From: Orobanche coerulescens
Lineage: Eukaryota > Streptophyta > Magnoliopsida > Lamiales > Orobanchaceae
DNA length: 64,000 bases
Assembly (NCBI GenBank): GCA_033398695.1
Contig: CM065804.1
Span: forward strand, 124,243,501-124,307,500
Reading direction: 5' to 3'
Shown here: positions 1 to 11,568 of the stretch, one piece after another
Numbering within the stretch: the stretch's first letter is position 1
Layout of the letters: the number at the start of each line of letters is the position of its first letter
Position numbers and translations under genes: made by a program
Notes under the pieces: model-generated
Seen by the model: only the letters and a program-made list of their open reading frames with translations
The model's database searches: none
What the model was told of the DNA's origin: nothing

Positions 1-170
1 CTAAAGAGAGAGAAATTGTATGCTAGTCTTAAAAAGTGTACTTTTTGCATGAGTGAGGTAATTTTCTTGGTTATGTTGTTAGTATTGACGACATAAAGAT
101 AGATGAAGAAAAGGTAAAAGCTATCCGAGAATGGCCTATCCCTACTAAAGCTACCGAAGTTAGGAGCTTT
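1..170 (+). pseudogene. Gypsy-1 copy A, reverse transcriptase fragment (left of LINE-A)
   Basis: This is the C-terminal part of a Ty3/gypsy reverse transcriptase, entering from outside the window. The readable peptide includes LYASLKKCTFCMSEVIFL and then IREWPIPTKATEVRSF, the end of the RT thumb and connection region. The same sequence recurs at 39930-40097. It is interrupted after position 170 by the poly(A) end of LINE-A and resumes at 16058. The sequence AAGTTAGGAGCTTT (157-170) is repeated at 16058-16071, so the LINE insertion duplicated 14 bp. The element looks chromovirus-like, but the lineage is not certain from this fragment. Confidence 0.85.
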
Positions 171-552
171 TTTTTTAAAAAAAAAAGAAAAAACGACCAC
201 TGTGGACGGGGGTTGAGGCGGGACCCACCAACCTGTGAGATAAAGAAAATATCGAGGGTACAAGCAATCAGTCCTGAATTATGACCAAAAGTGGGTCATA
301 ATCCGGATCCTAAATCTAAAAAACGATATGCCTACGGCCCGCTAAAGAAATACAAGGTGCACCACTAAAGGCGTGGGCTAATGTGCGGACCGATAGGTAA
401 AAAAATCATATCTGAATTATGACCAAAAGTGGGCCATAAACCGGATCCTAGAAACTAAAATGCCAGCAGCCCGCTAGAGAAATACAAGTTGCACCACTAA
501 GAAAAAGTGGGTTAATGTGCGGGCTCATAGCAATAAATCAAGTGATAAAATA
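171..552 (-). other. LINE-A 3' untranslated region
   Basis: This is the non-coding 3' end of LINE-A, between the RNase H stop (553-555) and the A-rich tail. It contains two related stretches of roughly 120 bp, beginning near 272 and 411. Each carries the phrase GAATTATGACCAAAAGTGGG followed by ATCCGGATCCTA or CCGGATCCTA, and later AAATACAAG and TGCACCACTAA, so it is a degenerate internal tandem duplication. The region is equivalent to 40098-40472 in LINE-B. I see no gene in it. Confidence 0.7.
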
Positions 553-3500
553 CTATCTAAATCTAAAAGAAGGGTAGCCAAGCTGGTCAATCCGTATAAG
601 AGAGAGGAGAAATGGAAGAGCAGTATCATATGTATAAGTCTGAATACGGAGGGACGACATGTCGAGCTCAGAGAGATAATCAGCCGGCCTGTTACCCTCC
701 TAGAAAATGTGAGTGACTCTGTACTAAATGTCTTGGAGAATGTGTCGGATACGCATAAGGGTGTGACGAACCTGCCAAGAGCCCCGACGGCCAGATGAAA
801 GCAGGGTCACCACAGCAGCAGCATCAAGCTCAATCCAAACATGTCTCGATCTCTGGGAAGCTAAAATAAGTCCAACAACAAGCGCCTGGATCTCTACATC
901 AAAGCTCGAAAAGGCCTGAAAAGAGGAATGGAAAGCAAGGAGTAGCTCTCCATGATGATCTCTAATATGACCCCCACCACCAGCAATCTCAGTATCTCTA
1001 TCAAAGGAGCCATCCGTGTTCAGCTTGATCCAAGGGGTCTTGGGTCGAAGCCAAACCACCGGAATGGAGCGATGAGTCTGAGCGGGAGAGGGAGTAGCTC
1101 GCTGGAAACAGTGAGGAGGCGAGCGTCCCGCCCAGAACTCTGAAGAAATAAGCCCCACAGCAACTAGTAATGAAACATGGCGCTCCACCTTCACAATAAC
1201 ATGAGAAGCAAGAAAAGTAACTGCCCTATGCTTTACACTATTCCTCTCCGTCCAGATAAACAAAGGATCAGAAAAGTAATAATGAAAGCTGCGTGCCTAA
1301 AGTGTGTGCCATGTGAGAAAAAACTCAGGAGCTCAAAGATATTATCTGTGCGGGGTAAGGATAAATGAGTCCATGCGCCAAAATACTCCCACACGTCACG
1401 AGCCACGTCACTCTCCAAGAAAAGGTGGGCAAGGGTCTCGGTATGGTAGGTATGGGTAGGGGTAAGGGTACAACATGAGTATCTGGAGGCCAAGGAAATG
1501 CCCCTCCTCTGTAAGACATCATCAGTAGGGAGCCGTCACAGTAGAAGTCGTCAAATGAACACCGATATCATAGGTGTGAGTAAGGTAGTGCAAATGTCCC
1601 CAAAAATGAGATTAGCCTAATCCCTCACCCTGATGTGAGACCAAGCTGACGACAATGAGAAGGCACCCGAAGATGTAAGATTCCAGCACATGCTATCCGA
1701 ATCCTCCTCGGCAATGGGAGTTGCGAGAATATCCTGTATGAACTGAGGGGTAAATCCTAGCTCCTCACCCACAATGGACTCGAGTCTACCCCTGTACCAA
1801 CTCCCATCAACCCAGAGATCATTAATCCTAAGATGGGGTCTACCAGTAATCAGACAATAAGACGAAATAGGCATATCCCCAATCCAAGTGTCGTCCCAAA
1901 AACTGACCTCCCCACTGCCATTACCGAGAGTCCAAAAAATGAACTCCTGAGCCTCAATACCCATGCGGAGGAGACGGCGCCAAGGGCGGCTGGCATGAGC
2001 TTTAAGAGCAGTACGCATAGGCGTAGAAGGGCCAGCGAAGCAGTGTTTGCAGAGCATAAACTGCACCCACAAAGACGTGCCCGTGCGAAGACACCACCAG
2101 AGCTTATAACTAAAATCTCTCGCCATATCCGAGAGGCTCCGAATCCCGAGGTCTCCCTCGGAGACCGGGCGATAGATGTGCTGCCAACGGACCCAATGTG
2201 TTTTCCTCTTAGAACCGACAGTACCCCAAAAGCATCTCGCCATAATCTGCTCGAGCTCCTGGATAACATACTGGGCTAGGTCTAACACCTGAAGAAGGTA
2301 CAGAGGAATCGTGCAGAGAGTGCTCTTAATAAGAGCCAAGCGACCCCCAAAAGCAAGGTGGCGATGGGACCAACCAGAGATCCTATCCAACATCCATTGC
2401 TTCACCCCGACAAAGAGCTCTCGTCTCATAAAGCCTTTGTAAAGAAGTGCACCAAGATAGGTGATAGGGAGATCACCATGGCGGAAACCAGTAAGATCAT
2501 AAACTCTCTGATGCCAACGAAGCGCGCGCTTCGGAGCGAGGATAAAAGTGCTCTTTTGGATGCTAACCATCTGCCCGGAGGCCATGGAATAGTGATCCAG
2601 GAGACGCATAAAGTCAAGAGACCATCATCCACAGCCCGTGTGAATATAATGATGTCATCGGCATAGGAGAGGTGCGAGACGCGGAAAGGCCGTCCGGCAG
2701 TCCTGTACCTCATCAAAGGATGGTCACGAATGAATCGATCCAAGCAGTACGATAAATAATCAGCGGCAAGCACGAAGAGCGACGGAGAAATGGGGTCGCC
2801 CTGACGAAAACCCCGACACAAAATAGCCGGCCGGACTACCGTTCACCAGAATGGATAAGGTGCAACTCTCGATGCAGTGACGGATGAATAGAATCCATCT
2901 AGCTGGGAATCCCATCCTCACCAGGACCTCATCTAAAAAATGCCAGTGCACCCTATCATACGCCTTAGCCATATCAAGCTTCAGCGCAAGGTTCGGGACA
3001 CCATGAATGTTTGAGACGTGAATGTCGTGAATCAGTTCCTGGGCCAAAAGAATATTATCCGTAGTAACTTGCCCCTGAACGAATCCACTCTGGTTCGGGG
3101 AGATGAGAAGAGGGACGACAAAAGCGATCCGAGCGTTAAAGATTCCTAATAATCTTATTGGTCACATTACACAGACTAATAGGTCAGTAATCTGACCAAT
3201 AGCACGGAACAGGTTTCTTCAGGATCAAGAAGACCGTGGTGGCCGTGAAGGACGGAGGCATGGGATGACAATAAAGAACTCGAGCACAGCCCCCTCCACA
3301 TCGGAAGATACAACCTACCAACAGTGCTAAAAAAACAAAGACGAGAACCCGTCGGGCCCAAAAGTGCAGTGAGGATCAATATCAAAAACCGTAGCATGAA
3401 TCTCCAGGGGAGATGGGGGAACACATAAACTATCAGAAGCAAAGGAAGGGGGGATAGAAGGGAAACAAGTGACATCCGGGGGGGGGGGGGGGGAGAACAT

Positions 3501-4709
3501 CACCATCGGATGTAAGCAGAGTCCTGAAGTAATTCACAGCGGATGAACGGATGTCCGACTCAACAGCAAGTGTCGTACCATCATCCTCGATGCTGTGAAT
3601 ATATGACTGGCAACGCTTCTGCTTTGTAAAACCCTAAAAGAAATGGGTGTTGCTCTCGCTGTCAGAAATCCAATGAACTGCAGCCTTCTGTTTCCAGAAA
3701 TCTTCCTCCATGGAGAGACGAAGTTGGTACTCAGCGCGAAAACAGTGCATAGTAGTCCTATTTTCCGGAGAGGGGTCCGAATCATATCGCCGCTCAGCCT
3801 CTTCAGCAGCCCTCAGTGCCTCATCCAACTTCGCATGAAGATTTCCAAAAACAGACCAGTTCCACTGTTTCAGTCTGCGATTACCCTTAGGAGTTTGGCC
3901 TGTAGATTACACATGCCAACTAATCCAATCGGGGTAATCCAGACCTCCCTAATAGTGTCCAGGAATGTGTGATGATGGATCCACATACTCTGGAATCTGA
4001 ATGACGACTTGTGACGAGGCGATGAAAATCGACACTAGATAAGAAGGGGCGCATGGTCCGAACGAAGTCGAGGTAGGTGAGTAACAGTATAAACTGCAAA
4101 CATGTTCGACCATGCTTCATTAAATAAAGCACGGTCTAGCCTTTCCCGCAAACCAGTTTGCTCCCAAGTGAAAATATCACCCTCACATCCTATTTCAATC
4201 AACTCACAGTCAACAATAGCCTGTGCAAAGTCAAGGATCTCAAGCATGCGATCTATGGAACTACCCTCGCATTCATGCGAATGCAGGAAGATGTTGAAGT
4301 CACCACTAACTAACCATGGCAACCCCTCCACTTCCAAAGCAATCTCACGGAGGGTGTCCCAAAGGGCGTAACGGCCAGCACGAACGGAGCTGGCATAGAC
4401 ATAAGTGATAAAAATAGACTGGGGAAGAAGGGGAGAAGAAAGACCAAGGTGAAGGACTTGATCAGTATCCAGCAAAACCTGGTGCTGAAAACCATAAGAG
4501 GAGAAGAACCAGATCTTGTTGGACCGATTAAGAAATCCCGAGGCAAAACCTAAGGAACGAGTATAAAAATCAAAGTTAGCATTGGAACCCATAGGTTCCA
4601 AAATGCCAATAAAAGAGAATATATGAGAGCGGTGGAGATGTCGAAAACGCTTCTGTGCTCCAGTGTTAGCTAGACCACAAACGTTCCATGTCAGAATGGG
4701 GATCGACAT
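553..4709 (-). pseudogene. LINE-A ORF2: endonuclease / reverse transcriptase / RNase H
   Basis: This would encode the enzyme that nicks target DNA and reverse transcribes LINE RNA. The start is ATG at 4709, 15 bp after the ORF1 stop. The apurinic-type endonuclease (4035-4709) opens MSIPILTWNVCGLANTG, then has GDFN and SDHAPLL motifs. RT motifs follow: ALKLDMAKAYDRVHW near 2950-3000, GFRQGDPISPSLF near 2780-2815 and the catalytic SYADDIIIF near 2650. The thumb region (1617-2609) is one long open stretch. A zinc-binding reverse-transcriptase tail (1233-1493) and an RNase H of plant-LINE type (553-1263, LNTDGSFD near its start) complete it. At least five frame changes separate these blocks, so it cannot make one protein. 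Confidence 0.9.
3479..3494. repeat. G homopolymer tract in LINE-A
   Basis: A run of about 15-16 G residues lies inside the decayed ORF2. The matching place in LINE-B (about 61545-61570) is a G-rich run interrupted by A and C. The tract is therefore a recent expansion, or a length uncertainty in the assembly. It has no coding meaning. Confidence 0.8.
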
Positions 4710-4746
4710 AACTAACCAACCAACTCAAACGAAGACCCAGGACGCT

Positions 4747-4751
4747 GATTG
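4747..4751. repeat. Target site duplication of Copia-1 (left); right copy 13062-13066
   Basis: GATTG directly flanks both ends of the element. The empty allele in LINE-B reads GCTGATTGGAGC, with a single GATTG at 62819-62823. Confidence 0.95.
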
Positions 4752-6243
4752 TGATGGAAAGTAAAACGCAGCGGAAGCGAAGTTTGGGAAAATATGATTA
4801 TAGCGTTTTACGCATCTACGAGCATTAGATCTATTTAGGCATGCTAATTAATTAATTACTAAGACTAACAAGCAATTTAAATATTATTTATTATTTATTA
4901 ATTAAATATGTTGATTAATTAAAATATCCTAATCTAGATCCAAGATCATAGGATATTACCTTTTGAAGCGGTTGGTTATTTCCTTCTTGATCGCCTTGTA
5001 TTTCTACCTTCAGATCTTCTAGAGTATGATCCGCCTTGAACCGGACGTTGTGTGGGCAACGAGCTACCGGAACTTGCTTAGACACCTATGGATCGGCCGA
5101 AACAACTTTGATATGTGATCACTATATTTTTCTTTGCTCTCTAGTATTTTATGAACACTCTTAGCAAATTAATTGTGTTATCTAAATTGTAGAATCAAAG
5201 ACACAAGTCTAGATCTACAATTAAACACAAGAGGAAAAAATTGATCACACAATCTCACCAAGCATGTACCAATCGGCCAACACCCCATAATGTCCTATTT
5301 ATAGGCTCTTGGACTACTACTAGGGATCTAAAGGAGGATTATGGAAGGACTCCCAATTAATTCACCTTACCTTATTAGGACTCTTCCTAATATATGGTGA
5401 ATCAATTAATATCAACTTAGTCCACTAAAAAGTTGATATTGCACTTCCTACCAAAATCCCAAATTACGAAATTGGGCTCCTTATTAAATATATTATTTCC
5501 GTGTTTAAGATATCGAATGTCCATTAATTAATTATAAGCTACCGATGACTTTAATTAATTAATATCTTATCCAAGAGTAGTACCACTCGAACCTTATTAT
5601 TATATCGAATTAAATCCACTGCAGGTTTAATATAATAATCATTATCGAGCTCCTCAAGGGGACATCATCAACCCGCACGAGTCGGGACACGATTTCTAGT
5701 AATAATAATAATTGTCGTATAAACAATATTATTGCCCAAGATACGAGGCTTATTGAGTCGATCATTTTGACTCTCACCTATGGTAAATCAAAGCAATAAT
5801 TATTATAAATACACAATTAAATATTATATACTTAGAATTAAGAAATAATAATTATCCGAGATTTACGTTCTTCTTACAACAAGATGAAGACACTATCTCA
5901 CCTCGATCCTGTTCAACGTATGCAAATACGCTAATGTATGCTAATAGTCAAGACCAACTATACTCAAGCATACACTACAATCCTTTATATAATTTGTCTA
6001 ATAATTATATAGGTTGTGAACTATTATATTATTTTATAAGGCACCGATAATGTGATCTTCCGTGTGACACCAACACACCACATTATCTACAATATAAAAT
6101 AATTAGACATTTCATTTGCATAACCATAACGTGAATTAATATGCAAAACATGTGATTAAATATAATTAATATCCTCATAGGTAGTAATAGGGAATTTAGG
6201 TAATACTAGCATAAAGTATGCTTTGCTGTATACTATCCTAACA
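4752..6243 (-). repeat. Copia-1 3' LTR
   Basis: 1492 bp. On the minus strand it begins TGTTAGGAT and ends TTCCATCA. It matches the 5' LTR (11569-13061) except at a handful of places. Three differences within about 30 bp near 5601-5630 are homopolymer length differences (G/GG, C/CC, GG/GGG), each shorter in this copy. Two more are small clustered replacements near 5550 and 5880. The LTR is AT-rich. Confidence 0.95.
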
Positions 6244-6254
6244 AGCTCCCACTT
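6244..6254 (-). promoter_or_regulatory. Copia-1 polypurine tract
   Basis: The minus strand reads AAGTGGGAGCT immediately before the 3' LTR, the expected position and composition for the plus-strand primer. A near repeat of the same phrase (plus strand TCCCACTTATACTC) lies at about 6308-6321, possibly a second purine tract. Confidence 0.85.
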
Positions 6255-6547
6255 ATACTCTAAGCATGCTTTTAAGTATACGACTCTATTACATAGTCTC
6301 TGATTTCTCCCACTTATACTCAAAGCAATGCCGCCATACACCGTAATCCCATTCCTTCCACATGCCTTTCAAAACTTTTGAAGGTAGGCCTTTCGTGAAA
6401 GGGTCGCAAGATTATCTTCCGATGCAACTCGGCTACAACTACGTCTCCTTCCTTTACGAAGTGTCGTATGATGTGGTACTTGCGGTTGATATGTTTACTT
6501 GCTCGATGGGCTCGTGGTTCCCTCGAATTTGCGATCGCACCAAGATA

Positions 6548-9500
6548 TCACAATAGAGTGTAATACCCTTTGGCAAATTGGGAATCACATCTAAGTCTGC
6601 AGAAGTACTTGAGCCACACCGCCTCCTTGGGCGCCTCGGAGGCCGCCACGTACTCGGCTTCCATGGTAGAGTCCGAGATGCATTTCTGCTTCACACTCCT
6701 CCAACTAATGGCTCCACCTCCCGTGCTAAACACATAACCCGAAGTAGACTTGGACTTTTCTTTGTCCGATGAAAAATCTGAGTCAGTGTAACCCACCGGA
6801 AGCAGTCGTCTGATTGATATACAAGCATGTACTCCCTAGTCCTTCTCGGGTACTTGAGTATGTGCTTGACGGAATCCAGTGTCCTCGTCCTGGGTTCGAC
6901 CGATATCTAGCGGCCATGCCCACGGCATGACAGATATCTGGTCTAGTGCAAAGCATAGCATACATGAGACTTCCCACACGGATGCATAAGGAACCATCTT
7001 CATGTCATCTATCTCCTTTTGTGTCTTAGGACACATGTTCTTAGATAGTTGAATTCCATGTCTGTAAGGTAGAAAACCTTTCTTGGAATTCTCCATGCTA
7101 AAACGCTTCAAGATCGTATCGATATAGGATGCAGGATAAGCACAACATCCTCTTCTTCCGATCACGAAAGATCCCGATTCCAAGGATGTGTCCTGCTTCT
7201 CCTAGATCCTTCATATCGAATCGCCGCATACCATACCCGTACGTCCGACAATTCCTTCACGTTGTTTCCAATCGAAGGATATCGTCCACATACTGATAAG
7301 AAACACCAACACGTTTCCATCGCATTTCTTATACACACAACTCTCACTTGGACATTGGGCGAATCCATATGACTGGACTACTTCGTCAAAACGAGTGTTC
7401 CAAGATCTAGATGATGTCTTAAGTCCATAAATGGATTTCTTAAGTTTGCACACCAAGTGCTCTTCTCCTTTAGAACTGAAACCCTCTGCTTGGCGCATAT
7501 ATATTTCCTTGTCTAGACTCCCATTCAAGAATGCCTTGACATCCATCTGCCAAATCTCCAGATCCAAATGCGCGGCTATAGCTAAAAGAATCTGGATTGA
7601 CTTAAGCATGGCTACCGCGAAAAGGTTTCATGATAATCTATACCCTATTTCTGAGTGTATCCTTTTGCATAAAGCCTCGATTTGAAAGTTTCAACCTTCC
7701 CGTCTCGTCCTTTCTTTCGCTTGTAGACCCATTTACTCCCAATGGCTTGTACACCATCGTGTAGCTCTACTAGCTCCCACACTTGATTGGAATCCATAGA
7801 TCCCATTTCGATTCCATTGCTTCTTGCCGAGTCGGCATCTTTATCTTGGATTGCCTCCTTATAGGTCCAGGGACCGATTCATCTTCGTCGGGATTGAGTC
7901 CGAAGACTTTCCCACGCCTATGAATCGTTCGGCCGACGAACAACCCTCCCACTACGACGAGGTAAATCCTGAGTTGGTGTAAAAGTTTCAGAATCGATAC
8001 GTGGTGCGGTGTTAGTTGGCGCTTGTACGATTGGTATAGACGGAGTCTCGCCCCTCGCCTCTTCCATTATTTCACTCATGGGCTTGTGACTAATCATATA
8101 ATCCTCTTCCGAAATCGGGCATTGGTGCTAACAATGACCTTCCGATCCTGAGGACTATAGAACAAGCCACCTTTCGCTCCTTAGGATATCCCACAAACAC
8201 TGTATTGCATGCGAGATGCCAACTTATCGCCTTCCTTATTCAGCACATGTGCCGGAGTACCCCAAATCCGAACATGTCCTAGATCGGGCTTACGCCCACT
8301 CCACGGTTACAGGTGTTTTTGGAACCGATTTCAAGGCACCAAGTTTAGAATGTACGCCGCTGTTTCTAAGGCGTATCCCCAAAACGAAATAGGTAAATGA
8401 GTAACTCATCATTGATCTAACCATTTCCAAAAGAGTCCTATTCCTTCTTTCAAGAACACCATTTTGTTGTGGAGTTCCCGGCGGTGAGTGGGACGAAATC
8501 CCTCATTTGCCAAGAAATCCAAAAACTCTCCACTAAGGTATTCGCCACCACGATCAGATCGTAGTGACTTGATACTCTTCCCATGACGCTTCTCCGTTTC
8601 AGCCTTGAAGTCTCCGAACTTGTCAAAAGCTTCGACTTACGTCGCATCAAAAGATGTATCCATATCTCGAATAATCATCTATGAACGTGATGAAATATTC
8701 GAAACCTCCCTAGCCTGGATATTCATTGGACCACATACATCCGTATGAACCAATTCTAACACATCCCGAGCACGGTTTCCCTTGGTTTTAAAACCCTTTT
8801 GGTCATCTTACCTTCCAGACAGATTCACAAATTGGAAATGACTCAACTTGGAGATCATCCAATGGGCCATCATCTACCAATCTTTGAATCCTTCTAAGGT
8901 TTACATGTCCTAACCGTAAATGCCACAGATATGTTTGGTTTATGCTTGAAGGTTCTTTTCTCTTTTTAGGTTTAAACAAAGAGTTAAGTGATTTATACAT
9001 AGGAGTTTGTGCAGCATTAACAATATATAGTCCATCATTAAAAGTACCTCTGCAAATATATTCACCGCTTCTTTTCTTAATAATGGCATCATCATCAAAA
9101 GAAACTGAATAACCATCGCATTTTAATTTAGAAGCGAAATTAAATTCATTCTAAAATCGTACTAATAATACATTATTCGAACTAATAATTTATCATTAAT
9201 CTTCAACCGCACGACTCCCACCGCAACACCATAAGCCTGGAATAATCGCCCGATTGATGGTAATCTCGCCCGCACTAAGCCGCTTGGTTACCTGAAAACC
9301 ATGCGAGTCAAAGCAAACATGATCGGTGGAGCCTGAATCAACTATCCACGAAGTGGAAGAACAAGTCGCCAAACATGTTTTGACTACTAGTGCACGAGAC
9401 ATACCTTTCTTAAGAGCAGGGCGATCCGCTTTAAAATGTCCATTCGACCGCACTTGTAGCACTTTCCCTTTGGATTTTTGTTCGCCTCGGGGTGAGGAGC

Positions 9501-10215
9501 CTTGCTTTTCACCTTGAGGGCTGCCACTTGCTTCAGCCGACCTGCTTCTTCTTCTTTCCCCATTTGGGTTTGGAGGAAGTCGCACCGGTTGCCGCAAGAA
9601 TTTGATGATAACCTTGTTTGAAGAGACCTTCACAGATCAAGCTCTGTCAGAAGTTCCGCCAAACTATATGTCCTACGGTTCATATTGTAGTTGAGGCGAA
9701 ACTGCTCAAAGCTTCTAGGTAAGTGCCTAAGATAATATCGACTGCGTTTCCGCATCGATAGTAGCCCCCAATATGCTCGATTCGTTCAAATGAGACATCA
9801 TTTTTAGAACATGATCCCTTACTGAGTCCCTTCAGACATTTGGGTTGTCATCAATACCCTCATAGCATTTTGTCTAGCCGCCTGCTCGATGACCAAACAT
9901 CTCGGTGAGACTTTTCATCATTTCCGCGGCCGAACCCATCGTCTCGATGCCGATGCCGCAATACATTTGTCGGTGAAGCCAAAATGTAACAATGAGCCAT
10001 CTCATCGACTTTTTCCATTTCCGAATTCCGCCAACTCTTCGGGAGTGGCATCCGGCTCAGTTCTAGAGGGCTCTCCTCGATTAAGACAAACTTATGCCCC
10101 TCAGTGATCGGGACAATGTCAAGATTTCTTTTCCAATCGGCAAAGTTAGTGCCATCTAGTTTATTTTCTTTGAGAATAACACTAGTGGATTGAAGGACAT
10201 CCGAGAATAAAAATT
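6548..10215 (-). pseudogene. Copia-1 gag-pol, riddled with 1-2 bp indels
   Basis: Would encode the capsid and enzymes of a Ty1/copia element. Reading leftward: gag starts near 10215 with KLDGTNFADWKRNLDIV; a zinc knuckle (CYKCGR then GHFKAD, about 9430-9480) is split by one missing base; the protease has WIVDSGSTDHVC near 9345; GAG-pre-integrase has HLRLGHVNLRRIQ near 8900; integrase lies at about 8060-8800; RT has IWQMDVKAFLNG near 7550 and YVDDI near 7295; RNase H has [10 protein letters not shown] near 6775 and [17 protein letters not shown] near 6650. The frame changes about every 50-130 bp. Several breaks are one base short in a homopolymer, such as before DSVKHIL near 6880. Either an old non-autonomous interior or consensus errors could explain this. 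Confidence 0.88.
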
Positions 10216-11553
10216 AAAACATTCATCACATAATGCATAGCAAAATATATCGAAAACCTCAAAAACACAATATATATGCTAGCAACCAACACCTCAAAAA
10301 TCCGCACATGCAAGCCACGATCGTGTGGACGTTTACACATACATTTTTCAAGTAGAGTTTTACGTCTTTAATTTTACTATCTAGTCAAATTACGTTATGA
10401 CAAGTAAAATTAATAGTTGGTTCCTCTTGGCCATGTATTAATTAACATAGACTCGATGGGGAGCTTATTAATTAATACACCTAAGTGAACACCATAATTT
10501 AACATCCTTAAAATATTATCTTTTAAATAATAGTCCTAGGATGGAGAGGTCCTATCATAAAAAGTAATATTTACCTTATGTTATCATTTTGAAATTTAAA
10601 ACTAGTGAACCTATAATTAGCACATCCGATATGGAGGAAGACTCTAATGTCAACGCGCATGCTAATTACTTCACAATTTAAATTAATTATGGAGGCCAAT
10701 TTGATTTTAATTAAAATAAAAATCAATTTAATCACTTAGTTATTTTAGCCTTAAGGTTTTTAATTTTCTCGTCCTAACATGCAAGGAAACATATCACGCA
10801 TACATCCATACATGCCATACATCAAAACAATAAAACCAAAAATAAAGCATGGATAATTAATTATCCAATTATCATGGTCTTCTTCCTTGAGTTGAATCCG
10901 AGAAAATCTTGACTCGATCTCTCCCATGAATCAAGCATCTCGTCGCTTCTCCCGTAGGTCGTGGATTTTCAAAATATTAAAATTTTACTTTTATGCAAAA
11001 TTAATTACATAAAAAAATTTAATTTTAAATCCCGACTTCAATGACGCAACGAACGTAAAAACGGACGACCAAAATCGACGACCGGCCCAACCAAATAACT
11101 GCCCGGACCAGCCGCTACGCATCGGCCCGCCGCTGCTCGCCGGCGGCCTCTTTCGCTCGGCCTCTGTCATTGCGGCCGCGGCTCGCCAAAGCCCCGGCGA
11201 TCCGGTCGCTCTATTTCTTCGTGATCCGTCTTTTCCGAATTCGATTACAATTTTATACGAAATAAAATACATCGAAATTACATCAAGATTACACGAAAAA
11301 TAAAACCACCTAGAACTACCCGGATTTTCTCACGGAAAAACCATTACATGCCTCAAAAACGGGCCAAACCAACAATTGCATAATTAATAAAAATAAATAA
11401 ATAAATGCACCATTCATATAAACCATGATAATTGGATCATATCACCTGCAAGAACACATCTAGCAAAATATTCCAACATCAAAATATATGAATATTTAAA
11501 TTGCTATCAATTAATCACTAAAATTAATTAAAATAGCAAAAGCCTAAAAATCC
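10216..11553 (-). other. Copia-1 untranslated leader
   Basis: About 1.3 kb between the primer binding site and gag. It is AT-rich apart from a GC-rich island at about 11040-11230 containing repeated CGGCC/GGCCG words. A 93-codon minus-strand frame crosses the island (10991-11272) but has no recognisable domain. I do not call it a gene. Such leaders normally hold packaging and dimerisation signals; none can be assigned here by eye. Confidence 0.6.
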
Positions 11554-11566
11554 GGCTCCGATACCA
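11554..11566 (-). promoter_or_regulatory. Copia-1 primer binding site (initiator Met tRNA)
   Basis: The minus strand reads TGGTATCGGAGCC two bases inside the 5' LTR. It is complementary to the 3' end of plant initiator methionine tRNA (usual form TGGTATCAGAGC), with one mismatch. Confidence 0.9.
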
Positions 11567-11568
11567 AT

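Noticed and set aside
517..798. 93-codon plus-strand frame, also at 40437-40718
   Set aside because: It runs antisense to the LINE RNase H and 3' UTR. Its conservation between copies is explained by the duplication, and it has no domain.
10991..11272. 93-codon minus-strand frame in the Copia-1 leader
   Set aside because: It depends on a GC-rich island in the untranslated leader; there is no recognisable motif and no second copy to test.
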